Origin: Hathewaya proteolytica DSM 3090
Lineage (GTDB): Bacteria > Bacillota > Clostridia > Clostridiales > Clostridiaceae
Reading direction: 5' to 3'
Assembly: GCF_900142225.1 (NCBI RefSeq)
Contig: NZ_FRAD01000015.1
Coordinates: 12,765 to 76,764, forward strand
DNA: 64,000 nucleotides
Shown: positions 53,456 to 62,969 of the stretch, piece after piece
Layout of the letters: each line of letters begins with the position of its first letter
Numbering within the stretch: the first letter of the stretch is position 1
Notes under the pieces: model-generated
The model's input: the letters and a program-made list of their open reading frames with translations, nothing else
What the model was told of the DNA's origin: nothing
Databases searched by the model: none
Program-made: the position numbers and the translations under genes

Positions 53456-54268
53456 ATGAAAACAAACAACACTAACACAAACAAAAGCAAAGGTATATTT
53501 AATGTAGCCCTTATGATTATACTAGTCATAACCTTATTTCTTTCTGTTAAGAAGTTAAATGATAATCATAAAATTGAGTTAGAATATAAAAAACAAGTTG
53601 CTGCGGAAACCGCTGCAAAAGCTTCTTCTAAAACACAAAAAAACATTGCTCTACCAGCAGAAAAAATCAATAAGGCCTACGCTGGTAAAGTTGTAGTTCT
53701 AGACCCTGGCCATGGTGGCTTTGATGAAGGGGCTAGCACACAAGATGGCAGTCTAGTAGAAAAAGATATAACTTTAAAGATATGCAAAAAAATCAAGCAA
53801 TATTTAAACAAAGAAGGCATTGAGGTGGTATTAACTCGAGATTCGGACAAGCCTATGGAAAATGCCACTAACGAAAAAGAAGATCTCCGAACTAGATCAA
53901 AACTAATTAATTCTTATGAAAATGCTGTTTTGATGTTATCCGTGCACAACAATTCCAATGAAGATGATGATTGTTTTGGCATATTTAATTATATTTCTTC
54001 TTCACCAAATATAGATACTTCCAAAAGCATGGATCTTTCATCATCTATTTTAAAGTCAATAGCTACTTCCTCCAATTGGAAAACCAATTCTACTTTAGAA
54101 CAAGATATATACATACTGAACAAAGCTACTATGCCTAGCATACTTGTAGAATGTGGATTTCTTTCAAATAAGACTGATATATCAAATTTGAAAAACCCCC
54201 AGCAGGTGGATGATTTATGTAAGGCTATGGCAAAAGGAATTAAAGACTATATGGATAAAAACAGATAA
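53456..54268 (+). CDS. N-acetylmuramoyl-L-alanine amidase, Amidase_3 type
   Basis: 270 residues. An N-terminal TM/signal (about 14-32) precedes the amidase domain: VVLDPGHGGFDEGAS near 75-89 (Zn His), 'VEKDITLKICKKIKQYL' near 95, 'VLMLSVHNNSNEDD' near 158-171, and the catalytic Glu in ILVECGFLSN near 238. It cuts the amide between MurNAc and the stem peptide. CwlD-like size; the partner transglycosylase precedes it. Confidence 0.93.
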   Translation: MKTNNTNTNKSKGIFNVALMIILVITLFLSVKKLNDNHKIELEYKKQVAAETAAKASSKTQKNIALPAEKINKAYAGKVVVLDPGHGGFDEGASTQDGSLVEKDITLKICKKIKQYLNKEGIEVVLTRDSDKPMENATNEKEDLRTRSKLINSYENAVLMLSVHNNSNEDDDCFGIFNYISSSPNIDTSKSMDLSSSILKSIATSSNWKTNSTLEQDIYILNKATMPSILVECGFLSNKTDISNLKNPQQVDDLCKAMAKGIKDYMDKNR

Positions 54269-54313
54269 AAACAAAGGGTATGTGTTAAAAATCTCCATAC
54301 CCTTTGTTTTTTT
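54267..54313. terminator. Bidirectional terminator between amidase and lipoprotein genes
   Basis: AAAACAAAGGGTATG / CATACCCTTTGTTTT perfect 15-nt arms, with T-run on plus and A-rich start giving T-run on minus. It closes both converging transcripts. Confidence 0.88.
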
Positions 54314-55829
54314 ATCTATTTTGAAAATCCTCACACCACACTATCCACTTTTCAGCATAATCTTCTAGAGCCCATTCTGCCATAATGGGAACTTCATTGT
54401 TGTTCAATTTCATTTCGTATATCACATTTCCTATGGTGTTGTTATTTAAAGCGTGTACGTACAAACTTTTTTCTGTCAAAATCACAATTACGTCATTTTC
54501 AGGAGAGCAATATGCGTCCGTTGCAAATGGGTTTGCAGACTTTATATCACTCCAGCTTACATTTAATTCATCGTAACTTAGGATGCTCCTAGATGGTATT
54601 ACGTTCATCATCACGTCTTCACGATAAGCGCCGCTTTTGTTGTCCGTAACCCTCCCCATGATATACCAATAGCCATTTTTCCGCTTCATGGCATAGCTAT
54701 ATTTCTGTAGCGTCTCACCTTTTTTTTTCAAGTTGTTCTCCATTTCCTCCACGTTTTTGTAATCGTCACTGCTCATTATGCTTTTTAATGGAATGCTTTT
54801 TTTGTTTAAACTGTCTAAATTGTACATATAATAAGTGTAGTCCTTTGTGTTTTTAGAGGATCTTATGTTTACGGTTTCAAAGCCTACATAGTTATCATTT
54901 ATGAAGTTTATCCTAGTGTGCTCTTCTCCGTCATCTGGAAAGGATACAATATTGTTTTCAAATAAAACATCCTTTGGAGCCTCATTGTCCATTTTGTTCA
55001 TTGCAAAACTATCTACATAGGGATTTACATTTCTATTTTCCTCCAGCTGCATTTCGTTAGATTCTAACTCCGTCATATTGTAAGCCTCAAAGGCATTTTC
55101 GTTTCTATCGTATCCGTATAGCTGGAAGTTTTCCATAATCCAGAACCCAGTTTTTCTTGGAATTATGGTGTAGGGCAATTTTAATACCTTGTTCACAACT
55201 CCATTGATTGAATTAATGGCTATGGTTCCATATTTATACTTATACTTATCCTTATCCTTTTCTTTTTCCATCCACCTAACCCCGAGAAGCAAAGTGGAAT
55301 TCTTCCCACTATTTTTGTCTTCAAAGGATTTTTTTGATTCAGTACTGTAATCCTTATTTAAACTTAGAGAACTTAATTTGCCTTCTCTTTTCTTTAAAAA
55401 TGCAGCTTTATTGTCTTCGTTTACTATTATGTTATTATTGTCTAAATACATTAAATCTATAATAGGTTTTAAATTGCTGAAAATTGATATTACATTAACT
55501 TTTTTATCACTGATGTTCATCTCCTCTCTTGTGCATTTAAAGTACTGAAGAGTATAGAGATTGGTATCCACATTTTTTACTTTGTATTGCACCTTATCGT
55601 ACACTTTATCGTTTATGATGACTTTATCCTTTTCAAATTCAGCATAGGTTATTTCAGATTTTGGAACTTTTAGTTGAAATATCTTAGAATCATCCCCTTG
55701 AAAAACTCCGGAAATAGGATATGAATTTGTAGATGGAGATTCGATTTTGTCTTCCTTCTCAAACTTTTCACTACACCCCACCATGAAAAGCACTATTACA
55801 ATTAAAAATCCCCCTATTATTTTTTTCAT
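54312..55829 (-). CDS. Lipoprotein of unknown function, third gene of two-component operon
   Basis: 505 residues. A type II signal peptide (MKKIIGGFLIVIVLFMVGC) has the lipobox LFMVGC with Cys19. The mature part is rich in Asn, Lys and Ser with several WD-like strands ('IDLMYLDNNNIIV', 'YWYIMGRVTDNKSG', 'WSDIKSANPF'). No recognised domain. It overlaps the sensor kinase stop by 4 nt (ATGA), so the three genes are one transcript. It might sense an envelope signal for the kinase. Confidence 0.8.
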   Translation of the reverse strand: MKKIIGGFLIVIVLFMVGCSEKFEKEDKIESPSTNSYPISGVFQGDDSKIFQLKVPKSEITYAEFEKDKVIINDKVYDKVQYKVKNVDTNLYTLQYFKCTREEMNISDKKVNVISIFSNLKPIIDLMYLDNNNIIVNEDNKAAFLKKREGKLSSLSLNKDYSTESKKSFEDKNSGKNSTLLLGVRWMEKEKDKDKYKYKYGTIAINSINGVVNKVLKLPYTIIPRKTGFWIMENFQLYGYDRNENAFEAYNMTELESNEMQLEENRNVNPYVDSFAMNKMDNEAPKDVLFENNIVSFPDDGEEHTRINFINDNYVGFETVNIRSSKNTKDYTYYMYNLDSLNKKSIPLKSIMSSDDYKNVEEMENNLKKKGETLQKYSYAMKRKNGYWYIMGRVTDNKSGAYREDVMMNVIPSRSILSYDELNVSWSDIKSANPFATDAYCSPENDVIVILTEKSLYVHALNNNTIGNVIYEMKLNNNEVPIMAEWALEDYAEKWIVWCEDFQNR

Positions 55830-57226
55830 ACTGACTCCTTTCCAGAATTAATAGGAAGTTTAACCGTGATCTTTGTGCCTGTGCCTACTTTGCTTTCTAT
55901 AATAAATTCACCTTGGTGCAGTTTTATTATTTCGTCACATATTGATAATCCTATTCCATTCTGTGATTTGCTATTTTTGCCCTTATAAAATTTTTCTTTT
56001 ACGTTTGGCAGATCCTCTTTGCTGATACCACATCCATTGTCTTCCACCATGATAATGAGCTTATCATCTTCACATCCTACATTGAATACAACTTTTCCAT
56101 GGTTACTTACAAATTTAAAGGCATTGTCCAAGAGGTTTATACAAACTTGTTTTATTCTGTTTTCGTCCATTTCCACCATAGGCAACTCTTCGCTGCAGTT
56201 CACTATAAACTCAATGTTTTCCCTTTGTGCTCTGGGTTTTAGGTAGGTATCTAGATAATGGCACATATCCTTCATATAAAATTTCTGTTTTTTTATCACC
56301 ACTTTCCCCGATATAAATCTGGAGAAATCCAGTAATTCTTCTACCATACCACTTAATCTGTCGCTTTCCTTTTCTATAATATCTAATCCTTGCTTTAAGG
56401 TATCTTTGTCCGTATCCTCGCAATTTAACACAACAGCCCAACCTTTTATGGCTGTCAATGGAGTCCTAAGCTCGTGGGATACGGAGCTTATGAAGTCGTT
56501 TTTCAATTTATCTTTTTTTTCAATTTCATCCGCCATATAGTTTAATGTATCATTGAGCTTTGTGATTTCATAATTTCCTTGTATTTTAATCCTATTTTCA
56601 AAATCACCTTTTGCCATCTTCTCTGCATATGTGGTGAGACTTTTAATTGGCTCCACTAAAGTTCTAGCAAGGAAAAGACTTAAAAGTACACTTATCATAG
56701 CTACAAGAATACCAATAATAACGAATAATCCCACAATAGAGTATATATTGTTGTTTACATCCTTTAAAGTGGTGGTGAACCTAAGTATACCGTCTACACT
56801 GTTGTTCTTTTTTAAGGGGTAAGATATACACATCACCTTTTCCTTGGTGTAATCTGCACCGCCAATATAGCATTTGTAATCTCCACTTATGGCGCTTTTA
56901 ACATCTGGAGTTTCAATCTTATTTTGGTGTATTATCCCTAGGGAATCCATCAGCACATTGCCATTAACATCTAATATCTGCACCTGTGCCCTGGTTTGCT
57001 TCCAAAATACGTCCACGTTCATAAGCACATTTTCCGATACAGATGAAGTGGAAAAATATCTATTGTAAATTTCAGCAGAGTTTTTTATTTGACTTAAGAG
57101 GCTTTCCTCTAAATTGTGATAAAAATAATTTTTGATAATTCCTAACAGTATCAATTCCAAAATTAAAATACTTAAAATTATGACCTTTAGATAGCTCTTA
57201 GTCAGTGTGGTTTTTATGCTACTCAT
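55826..57226 (-). CDS. Sensor histidine kinase
   Basis: 466 residues. Two N-terminal TMs (about 12-33 and 158-185) flank an extracytoplasmic sensor. HAMP follows, then the phosphoacceptor His in FISSVSHELRTPLTAIKGW near 247-265, N box 'CINLLDNAFKFVSNHG' near 373, and G boxes VEDNGCGIS near 402 and 'NGIGLSICDEIIKLH' near 425. Partner is the OmpR-type regulator encoded 9 nt upstream; the lipoprotein follows. The stimulus is unknown. Confidence 0.95.
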   Translation of the reverse strand: MSSIKTTLTKSYLKVIILSILILELILLGIIKNYFYHNLEESLLSQIKNSAEIYNRYFSTSSVSENVLMNVDVFWKQTRAQVQILDVNGNVLMDSLGIIHQNKIETPDVKSAISGDYKCYIGGADYTKEKVMCISYPLKKNNSVDGILRFTTTLKDVNNNIYSIVGLFVIIGILVAMISVLLSLFLARTLVEPIKSLTTYAEKMAKGDFENRIKIQGNYEITKLNDTLNYMADEIEKKDKLKNDFISSVSHELRTPLTAIKGWAVVLNCEDTDKDTLKQGLDIIEKESDRLSGMVEELLDFSRFISGKVVIKKQKFYMKDMCHYLDTYLKPRAQRENIEFIVNCSEELPMVEMDENRIKQVCINLLDNAFKFVSNHGKVVFNVGCEDDKLIIMVEDNGCGISKEDLPNVKEKFYKGKNSKSQNGIGLSICDEIIKLHQGEFIIESKVGTGTKITVKLPINSGKESV

Positions 57227-57235
57227 TTTTTCACC

Positions 57236-57934
57236 TTAATCATCATTTTTTTCATTGCACCATCTATAACCCTTTCCCCAAACGGTTTCAATGTACTTAG
57301 GCTCTGATGGCATTTCTTCGATTTTAGTTCTCAATCGCCTAATATTTACGTCCACAATTTTCGATTCACCATAGAAATCCCATCCCCATATTTCACTTAA
57401 AAGTTCTTCTCTGCTAAAGGACTTTCCAGGGTTTTTCATGAAATTCTCCATTATGGTAAATTCTTTTGGAGTTACGTATATTTCCTCGTTATTTTTATAC
57501 AATTTTCTTTCGTATATGTTTAATATAAAAGGTCCATCATGAATTATTGTATCTTCCGCTTTTTCGTCATTAAATCTTCTAAGTATGGATTTAATTCTTA
57601 GCAAAAGCTCTTTAGGATTAAAGGGTTTAACCATGTAGTCATCTGCCCCAGTCTCCAAGCCTTGAATTTTATCTTGATCTTGACTCCTAGCTGTTAGCAT
57701 TATTACACCTACGTCGTCGTTATGCTTTCTTATCTCACTGCACACCTTGAATCCATCTATGTCCGGCAACATAACATCCAATACCACTAACTTGGGTTTG
57801 TGGGCCACCACCAGATTTAAAGCTTCTATTCCGCTATCTGTATCTATGACATCATATCCATTTTTCTTTAAAAACAACCTGACAAAACTTCTTATGTTCT
57901 CTTCATCTTCTACAATTAAAATTTTTTCTCCCAT
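57236..57934 (-). CDS. OmpR/PhoP-family response regulator
   Basis: 232 residues from MGEKILIVEDEENIRSF, with AGAGG upstream; the longer frame starts at a weak TTG-like region. The receiver domain has the phosphoacceptor Asp in LVVLDVMLPDIDG near 50-62 and Lys in 'MVKPFNPKELLLRI' near 101-114. The C-terminal winged-helix has 'VTPKEFTIMENFMKNPGK' and 'VDVNIRRLRTKIE'. A -10 box TATAAT lies near 57978-57983 upstream. Confidence 0.95.
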   Translation of the reverse strand: MGEKILIVEDEENIRSFVRLFLKKNGYDVIDTDSGIEALNLVVAHKPKLVVLDVMLPDIDGFKVCSEIRKHNDDVGVIMLTARSQDQDKIQGLETGADDYMVKPFNPKELLLRIKSILRRFNDEKAEDTIIHDGPFILNIYERKLYKNNEEIYVTPKEFTIMENFMKNPGKSFSREELLSEIWGWDFYGESKIVDVNIRRLRTKIEEMPSEPKYIETVWGKGYRWCNEKNDD

Positions 57935-58097
57935 ATAAAAAACCTCTTTAACATATAATATTATCATCCATACTCTTATTATAGACTATTATTCCAAATA
58001 AAAAATAACAAATTATTTAATTTGCAGTTCATTGTATTTAATGAATTTTGTTATATAATAAGTATAGATAATTATTATGTGAAAGGATGATTTTATA

Positions 58098-59279
58098 ATG
58101 AAAAACTACGACATTCCCTTTTCACCACCAGATATCTCTCAAAGTGAAATAGATAATGTAATGGATGTATTGCGTTCTGGTTGGATAACATCCGGTCCTT
58201 ATGTAAAGAAATTTGAAGAAAAAATTTGCTCATATATTAACTGTTCAGACACCGTTGCCGTTGCCAGCGCCACTGCAGCTATGGAACTGATACTAAAGAT
58301 TTTTGATATAAAAAAAGGTGATGAGATAATTACCACACCATATACATATGCATCTACATCAAATGTGATGGTTCATCGAGGTATTATGCCTACTTTTGTA
58401 GACACCGATAAAGACTCTTTTTTAATTTCCGCTGAAAACATAAAGAAAGCCATTACCAAAAACACTAAAGCCATTTATACAGTGGACTTTGCTGGTGTTC
58501 CTGTGGACTATGATGAAATAAAAAATATGCTAAAAGAGATACAAAGGGAAGATATACTACTAGTATCAGATTCTGCACACTCCTTCGGCGCAACTTATAA
58601 GGGTAAAAAAGTTGGAACTCAATTTCATTTCCATGCTTTTTCTTTTCATGCTGTAAAGAATCTTACCACTGCTGAAGGTGGCGCCATTACTTACGATAAT
58701 GATAACTTATCTTATAAGGGAGATCTTTATAGGGATTTAAAAATCTTCTCTCTTAACGGTCAGACAAAGGATGCTTTTTCAAAGACAAAGGCAGGCGCAT
58801 GGGAATACGATATTATAACAGATGGATTTAAATGCAATATGACAGACATTCAAGGTGCTATTGGAGTTGCCCAATTACAGCGATATGAGGGAATTCTTCA
58901 GCATAGAAGAAAAATTTTTTCTATTTACGACTCCATTTTAGGCAAAGAAGATTTCGCCATACTTCCTTTTAGTAAAAACGAAATAAAGGAAACATCTTAC
59001 CACCTCTACCCCCTAAGAATTAAGGGCTTTGACGAAGAAAAGAGAAATAGATTGGTTGAGATGTTAGCTGATATGGGCATAGCTACAAATGTCCACTTTA
59101 TTCCTCTTCCAATGTTCACATTATACAAAAACTTAGGATACAATATCTCTAACTACCCCAATGCGTACAATCAGTATGCAACTGAAATATCTTTACCAGT
59201 GTACTCCATACTTAGCTTGGAAAATGCTGAGATCATAGCAAATGAAGTGGTAAACTGCGTAAAAGAAATACTGAAATAA
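58098..59279 (+). CDS. DegT/DnrJ/EryC1/StrS family sugar aminotransferase 1
   Basis: 393 residues. PLP fold: SGWITSGPYVKKFEEKI near 28-44, DSAHSFGATYKGKKVG near 160-175, and the Schiff-base Lys in FSFHAVKNLTTAEGGA near 183-198. C-terminal NVHFIPLPMFTLYKNLGY near 333 matches the ArnB/PseC-like pattern. It would transfer an amino group to a keto-sugar nucleotide. AAGGATGATTTTATA precedes the ATG. Its paralogue follows after 13 nt. No sugar-nucleotide dehydratase is adjacent. Confidence 0.93.
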   Translation: MKNYDIPFSPPDISQSEIDNVMDVLRSGWITSGPYVKKFEEKICSYINCSDTVAVASATAAMELILKIFDIKKGDEIITTPYTYASTSNVMVHRGIMPTFVDTDKDSFLISAENIKKAITKNTKAIYTVDFAGVPVDYDEIKNMLKEIQREDILLVSDSAHSFGATYKGKKVGTQFHFHAFSFHAVKNLTTAEGGAITYDNDNLSYKGDLYRDLKIFSLNGQTKDAFSKTKAGAWEYDIITDGFKCNMTDIQGAIGVAQLQRYEGILQHRRKIFSIYDSILGKEDFAILPFSKNEIKETSYHLYPLRIKGFDEEKRNRLVEMLADMGIATNVHFIPLPMFTLYKNLGYNISNYPNAYNQYATEISLPVYSILSLENAEIIANEVVNCVKEILK

Positions 59280-59292
59280 AGGAGATTTTATT

Positions 59293-60414
59293 ATGAAAGT
59301 TAATTTTTATACCTCTGTAAGGGAATATGAAAAAAGAAAAGCTGAATTTGACAAAGCTATATCTAATGTGATTTCAAATGGTGTCACTACCTTGGGACCT
59401 GAAGTTAAATCTTTTGAGGAGCAAATTCAGGAATTTACTGGTGCAAAGCATGCCATAGGAGTTGCTTCAGGCACAGATGCCTTGATACTTTCTGCAGATA
59501 TATTGGGATTTAAAGATAACAAGGAAGTTATAACATCTCCTTTTACTTTTCTTGCCTCTACTTCTTGCATAGCTCGTCATGGTGGTAAGCCTGTGTTTGT
59601 GGATATAGACGAAGAAACCTTTGATTTAAATGTAAACCAAATTGAAGACAAAATCACAAAGGATACTGTTGGTATTGTACCAATTCATCTATTCGCCCAG
59701 ATGGCAAATATGGATAAAATCATGGACATAGCAAGCTCAAATAATCTAAAGGTTTTAGAGGATGCTGCAGAAGCCTTTGGCATGAGATGGAAGGGAAGAA
59801 ATTCAGAGTATAAGCACGCTGGTACCATTGGGGACATGGGTATTTTCTCATTCTTCCCAACAAAGACATTGGGTGCCTATGGTGATGGTGGCATGATCGT
59901 CACCAATGATGATGAATTAGCGTCTCTTGCTCGTTCATACAGGGTACATGGTGCCACAAAAAAATATCACTATGAATACCTAGGCTACAATTCAAGGTTG
60001 GATACCCTTCAGGCTGCAATTCTATCTGTTAAATTAAAATATATAAACGAAGCCATAGAAAAAAGAGCAGAAATAGCTTCATGGTACACTGAAAGACTTA
60101 AGGATATACCTTATGTAAAACTTCCAGTGGTAAAAGGCCAGCAAAAACCTGTTTACTACGTATTCAACATTGTAGCTGAAAACAGAGATAAACTTGTAGA
60201 AACGTTAAAAGAAAATGAAATTCAATTCAGCATTTACTATCCAAAACCACTCCACCTTCAAAAGTGCTTTGAATACTTAGGATATAAAAAAGGAGATTTC
60301 CCAGTGGCGGAAAGAACCTGTGAAAGTGTTTTAGCTCTTCCAATCTACCCTGAAATAACAGAGGATGAAGTTGATTTTGTATGCTCCGTTATTAGGAAAT
60401 TTTACAGCAAGTAA
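59293..60414 (+). CDS. DegT/DnrJ/EryC1/StrS family sugar aminotransferase 2
   Basis: 373 residues. PLP fold: 'VTTLGPEVKSFEEQIQEFTG' near 30-49, KHAIGVASGTDALILS, DAAEAFGMRWKGR near 156, Lys in FSFFPTKTLGAYGDGGMIVT near 180-199, and 'NSRLDTLQAAIL' near 236. This is the WecE/FdtB-like branch and differs from the first copy. AGGAGATTTTATT precedes the ATG. Substrate unknown. Confidence 0.93.
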   Translation: MKVNFYTSVREYEKRKAEFDKAISNVISNGVTTLGPEVKSFEEQIQEFTGAKHAIGVASGTDALILSADILGFKDNKEVITSPFTFLASTSCIARHGGKPVFVDIDEETFDLNVNQIEDKITKDTVGIVPIHLFAQMANMDKIMDIASSNNLKVLEDAAEAFGMRWKGRNSEYKHAGTIGDMGIFSFFPTKTLGAYGDGGMIVTNDDELASLARSYRVHGATKKYHYEYLGYNSRLDTLQAAILSVKLKYINEAIEKRAEIASWYTERLKDIPYVKLPVVKGQQKPVYYVFNIVAENRDKLVETLKENEIQFSIYYPKPLHLQKCFEYLGYKKGDFPVAERTCESVLALPIYPEITEDEVDFVCSVIRKFYSK

Positions 60415-60423
60415 TTAAATAAA

Positions 60424-60464
60424 TAAAAGAATGTACGAATATTATATAGTGCATTCTTTTGTTT
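60424..60464 (+). terminator. Terminator after the aminotransferase pair
   Basis: AAAAGAATG / CATTCTTTT perfect 9-nt arms followed by GTTTTATATTTT. It separates the pair from the Lon-like gene. Confidence 0.7.
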
Positions 60465-60527
60465 TATATTTTTGCATGCTCACAGCATATAATATAGTGG
60501 CAAAAATTAGTTTTAGGAGATGATATA

Positions 60528-62915
60528 ATGGAATCATTAGAATTAAATATTAAAAGTATTAATGGCAATATAAATATTCCTAATTTTAAAACAACTAATG
60601 ATGTTGATTTATTCAAGGGAATTATTGGACAATCTTTAGCCGAAAAATACATCGACATGGGGCTTAGTATAAATAAAAAAGAGTATAATATCTTCATTTC
60701 TGGCCACAGCAGCACGGGGAAAACCACTTACCTTATGAACAAAGTGGCTGCTTTTGCAAAAACTTTGCCAACACCTGATGATTGGTGTTATGTGTACAAC
60801 TTTGAAAACGAAAATGAACCTATGGCCATCTCTTTACCGGCAGGACAAGGTAAGCTATTTAAGCGCCATATAAAGGATCTCATAAATGACCTAATAAAAG
60901 AGATGCCCCTAAATTACAGCACGGAAGATTATGAAAAAAACAGGAACTCCATTATCACAAAGTATCAGAAATTCATCTTAGAATTAAACGACACCCTGAC
61001 AATAAATGCTGAGGAAAAGGATTTAATAATTGAAGAGGATGAAAAAGATGGTCTTATATTTATACCAATGAAAGATAAAAAAGAAATGGAGCCTGAAGAA
61101 TACAGTAAACTAACAGAGGAAGAAAAGGATATAATAAATGAAAATGTATCCAAATTAAGACTTCTCTCTCTAGACATCATGAGACAAAGTAAAGCTCTAC
61201 AAAAGGAAATGAATGAAGAGCTCACTGCTCTAGACAATAACATTGCTGAAAACATCATTTCCCCTAAAATAGAAGTTCTCTGCAAAAAATATTCTTATAA
61301 TGCTACTATTTGCAAGTATATTGAAGCCCTTAAAAAGGATGTAATAAAAAATTTGGATTATTTTTTATCCGAGAAGGACGAAAATGTAAGCAATAATAGC
61401 AATGTCAATGCTAAGCTTTTGGAAGAATATATGGACAATGCTATGGTAAAAAAATATGAAGTAAACCTTTTAGTGGACAACGAAAAGACTTCTGGTGCTC
61501 CCGTTATTTTCGAAGCTACCAATGATTATTATGATGTTTTTGGAAAAATAGAATACGAAAATAAAATGGGAAACCTTATGACGGATTTCACCAACATCAA
61601 AGCCGGAAATATTCACAAAGCCAATGGTGGTTTCTTAATCCTAAATGCCAACGATCTTATCCACTATGCTGCCACCTATGAAAATTTGATAAAAACATTA
61701 AAAAATAAAAAATTAACTGTGGAAAATATAAAGGGTGGTATTGAAATAACTCCTATTATAAGTCTTAAGGCTGCTCCTATACCATTGAATTTAAAGGTAA
61801 TTCTCATAGGTTCCGATTACGTTTACTCATTATTTTTTAACAATGACCCAGATTTTCAAAAGCTGTTTAAGATAAAAGCTGAATTCGATTCTGAGATCGA
61901 GATAAACAAAAATAGCATAAACCAATTAATCGGATATGTGGCCAATTATATAAATAGCAGAAAGTTTTTACCTATGACAAGAGATGGCATAAAAGAGATA
62001 ATAAAATACAGTACTCGCCTTTGTTCAAGCAAGCTTTACTTCTCCTCATCCATTGGAAAGCTGTTAGATATTGTGGATATATCAAATTACATTGCAAAAA
62101 AAGAAAAGTCGGAAATTATTCACAGAAAGCATGTGATGGAAGCTCTTGAAGAACAGATAAAAATGCATAGTCTGGTAAGAACTAAAATTTTAAACATGTA
62201 TAAAAACAAGCAATTTCTAATAGACACCAGTGGAAGCAAGGTTGGACAGATAAATGGCCTTTCAGTGTCTGACTTCGGAGATATAGAGCTTGGACAAGCT
62301 CACAGAATAACTTCTACCACTTACGCTGGTAGAAAAGGTATAATTAATATTGAAAAGGAAAGCAAAATGAGTGGCAACATTCACACTAAAAGTGTCATGA
62401 TTTTGTCCGGATATATTGGCAATTTGTTAGGCCAAGAGACTTATTTATCTTTTAATGCCAACATCGTCTTTGAACAACTTTATTCTGGTATAGAAGGTGA
62501 TAGTGCCTCTTGTGCAGAGCTACTTTGTCTTCTGTCCTCACTGTCAGATATTCCTTTAAAACAAAATCTAGCTATAACGGGCTCCATAAATCAATTTGGA
62601 GAGGTACAACCTATAGGTGGTGTAAATGAAAAGATTGAAGGATTCTTTAACATTTGCAAGACCATGGGGCTTAAAGGCAATGAGGGGGTTATAATTCCAG
62701 CTACCAATGTGGAGGATCTAGTGCTAAACTCAGAAGTTATTAATGCCATAAAATCAAAGCGTTTTCATATTTACTCTGTTAGCACCATTGAACAGTGCAT
62801 GAAATTAATGTTAGATACAGATGAGGTCTCCATAGACAATATAATGTCCTTTGTAAAAGAAAGAGCCCTAAGTAAGCTGAACCACTTTAACCACGTAATA
62901 AGAAGCCAGGATTAA
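60528..62915 (+). CDS. Lon-like (LonB/LonC type) AAA+ protease family protein
   Basis: 795 residues. P-loop GHSSTGKTT lies at 59-67 (AAA_32 module), a long charged coiled-coil insertion of about 200 residues follows (roughly 120-320), then Walker-B-like 'GGFLILNANDL'. The protease domain has Ser659 in EGDSAS and Lys702 in GGVNEKIEG, 43 residues apart as in E. coli Lon Ser679/Lys722. No N-terminal Lon LAN domain, unlike the lon gene at 37-39.5 kb. Target unknown. GAGATGATATA precedes the ATG. Confidence 0.9.
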   Translation: MESLELNIKSINGNINIPNFKTTNDVDLFKGIIGQSLAEKYIDMGLSINKKEYNIFISGHSSTGKTTYLMNKVAAFAKTLPTPDDWCYVYNFENENEPMAISLPAGQGKLFKRHIKDLINDLIKEMPLNYSTEDYEKNRNSIITKYQKFILELNDTLTINAEEKDLIIEEDEKDGLIFIPMKDKKEMEPEEYSKLTEEEKDIINENVSKLRLLSLDIMRQSKALQKEMNEELTALDNNIAENIISPKIEVLCKKYSYNATICKYIEALKKDVIKNLDYFLSEKDENVSNNSNVNAKLLEEYMDNAMVKKYEVNLLVDNEKTSGAPVIFEATNDYYDVFGKIEYENKMGNLMTDFTNIKAGNIHKANGGFLILNANDLIHYAATYENLIKTLKNKKLTVENIKGGIEITPIISLKAAPIPLNLKVILIGSDYVYSLFFNNDPDFQKLFKIKAEFDSEIEINKNSINQLIGYVANYINSRKFLPMTRDGIKEIIKYSTRLCSSKLYFSSSIGKLLDIVDISNYIAKKEKSEIIHRKHVMEALEEQIKMHSLVRTKILNMYKNKQFLIDTSGSKVGQINGLSVSDFGDIELGQAHRITSTTYAGRKGIINIEKESKMSGNIHTKSVMILSGYIGNLLGQETYLSFNANIVFEQLYSGIEGDSASCAELLCLLSSLSDIPLKQNLAITGSINQFGEVQPIGGVNEKIEGFFNICKTMGLKGNEGVIIPATNVEDLVLNSEVINAIKSKRFHIYSVSTIEQCMKLMLDTDEVSIDNIMSFVKERALSKLNHFNHVIRSQD

Positions 62916-62917
62916 GT

Positions 62918-62963
62918 AAAAAAAGCTGTGATATAGGTTTCACCTTATACCACAGCTTTTTTC
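62918..62963 (+). terminator. Terminator after the Lon-like gene
   Basis: AAAAGCTGTGATATA / TTATACCACAGCTTTT hairpin with a T-run. It can serve the minus-strand DUF5808 gene ending at 62970 as well. Confidence 0.82.
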
Positions 62964-62969
62964 TTTAGT

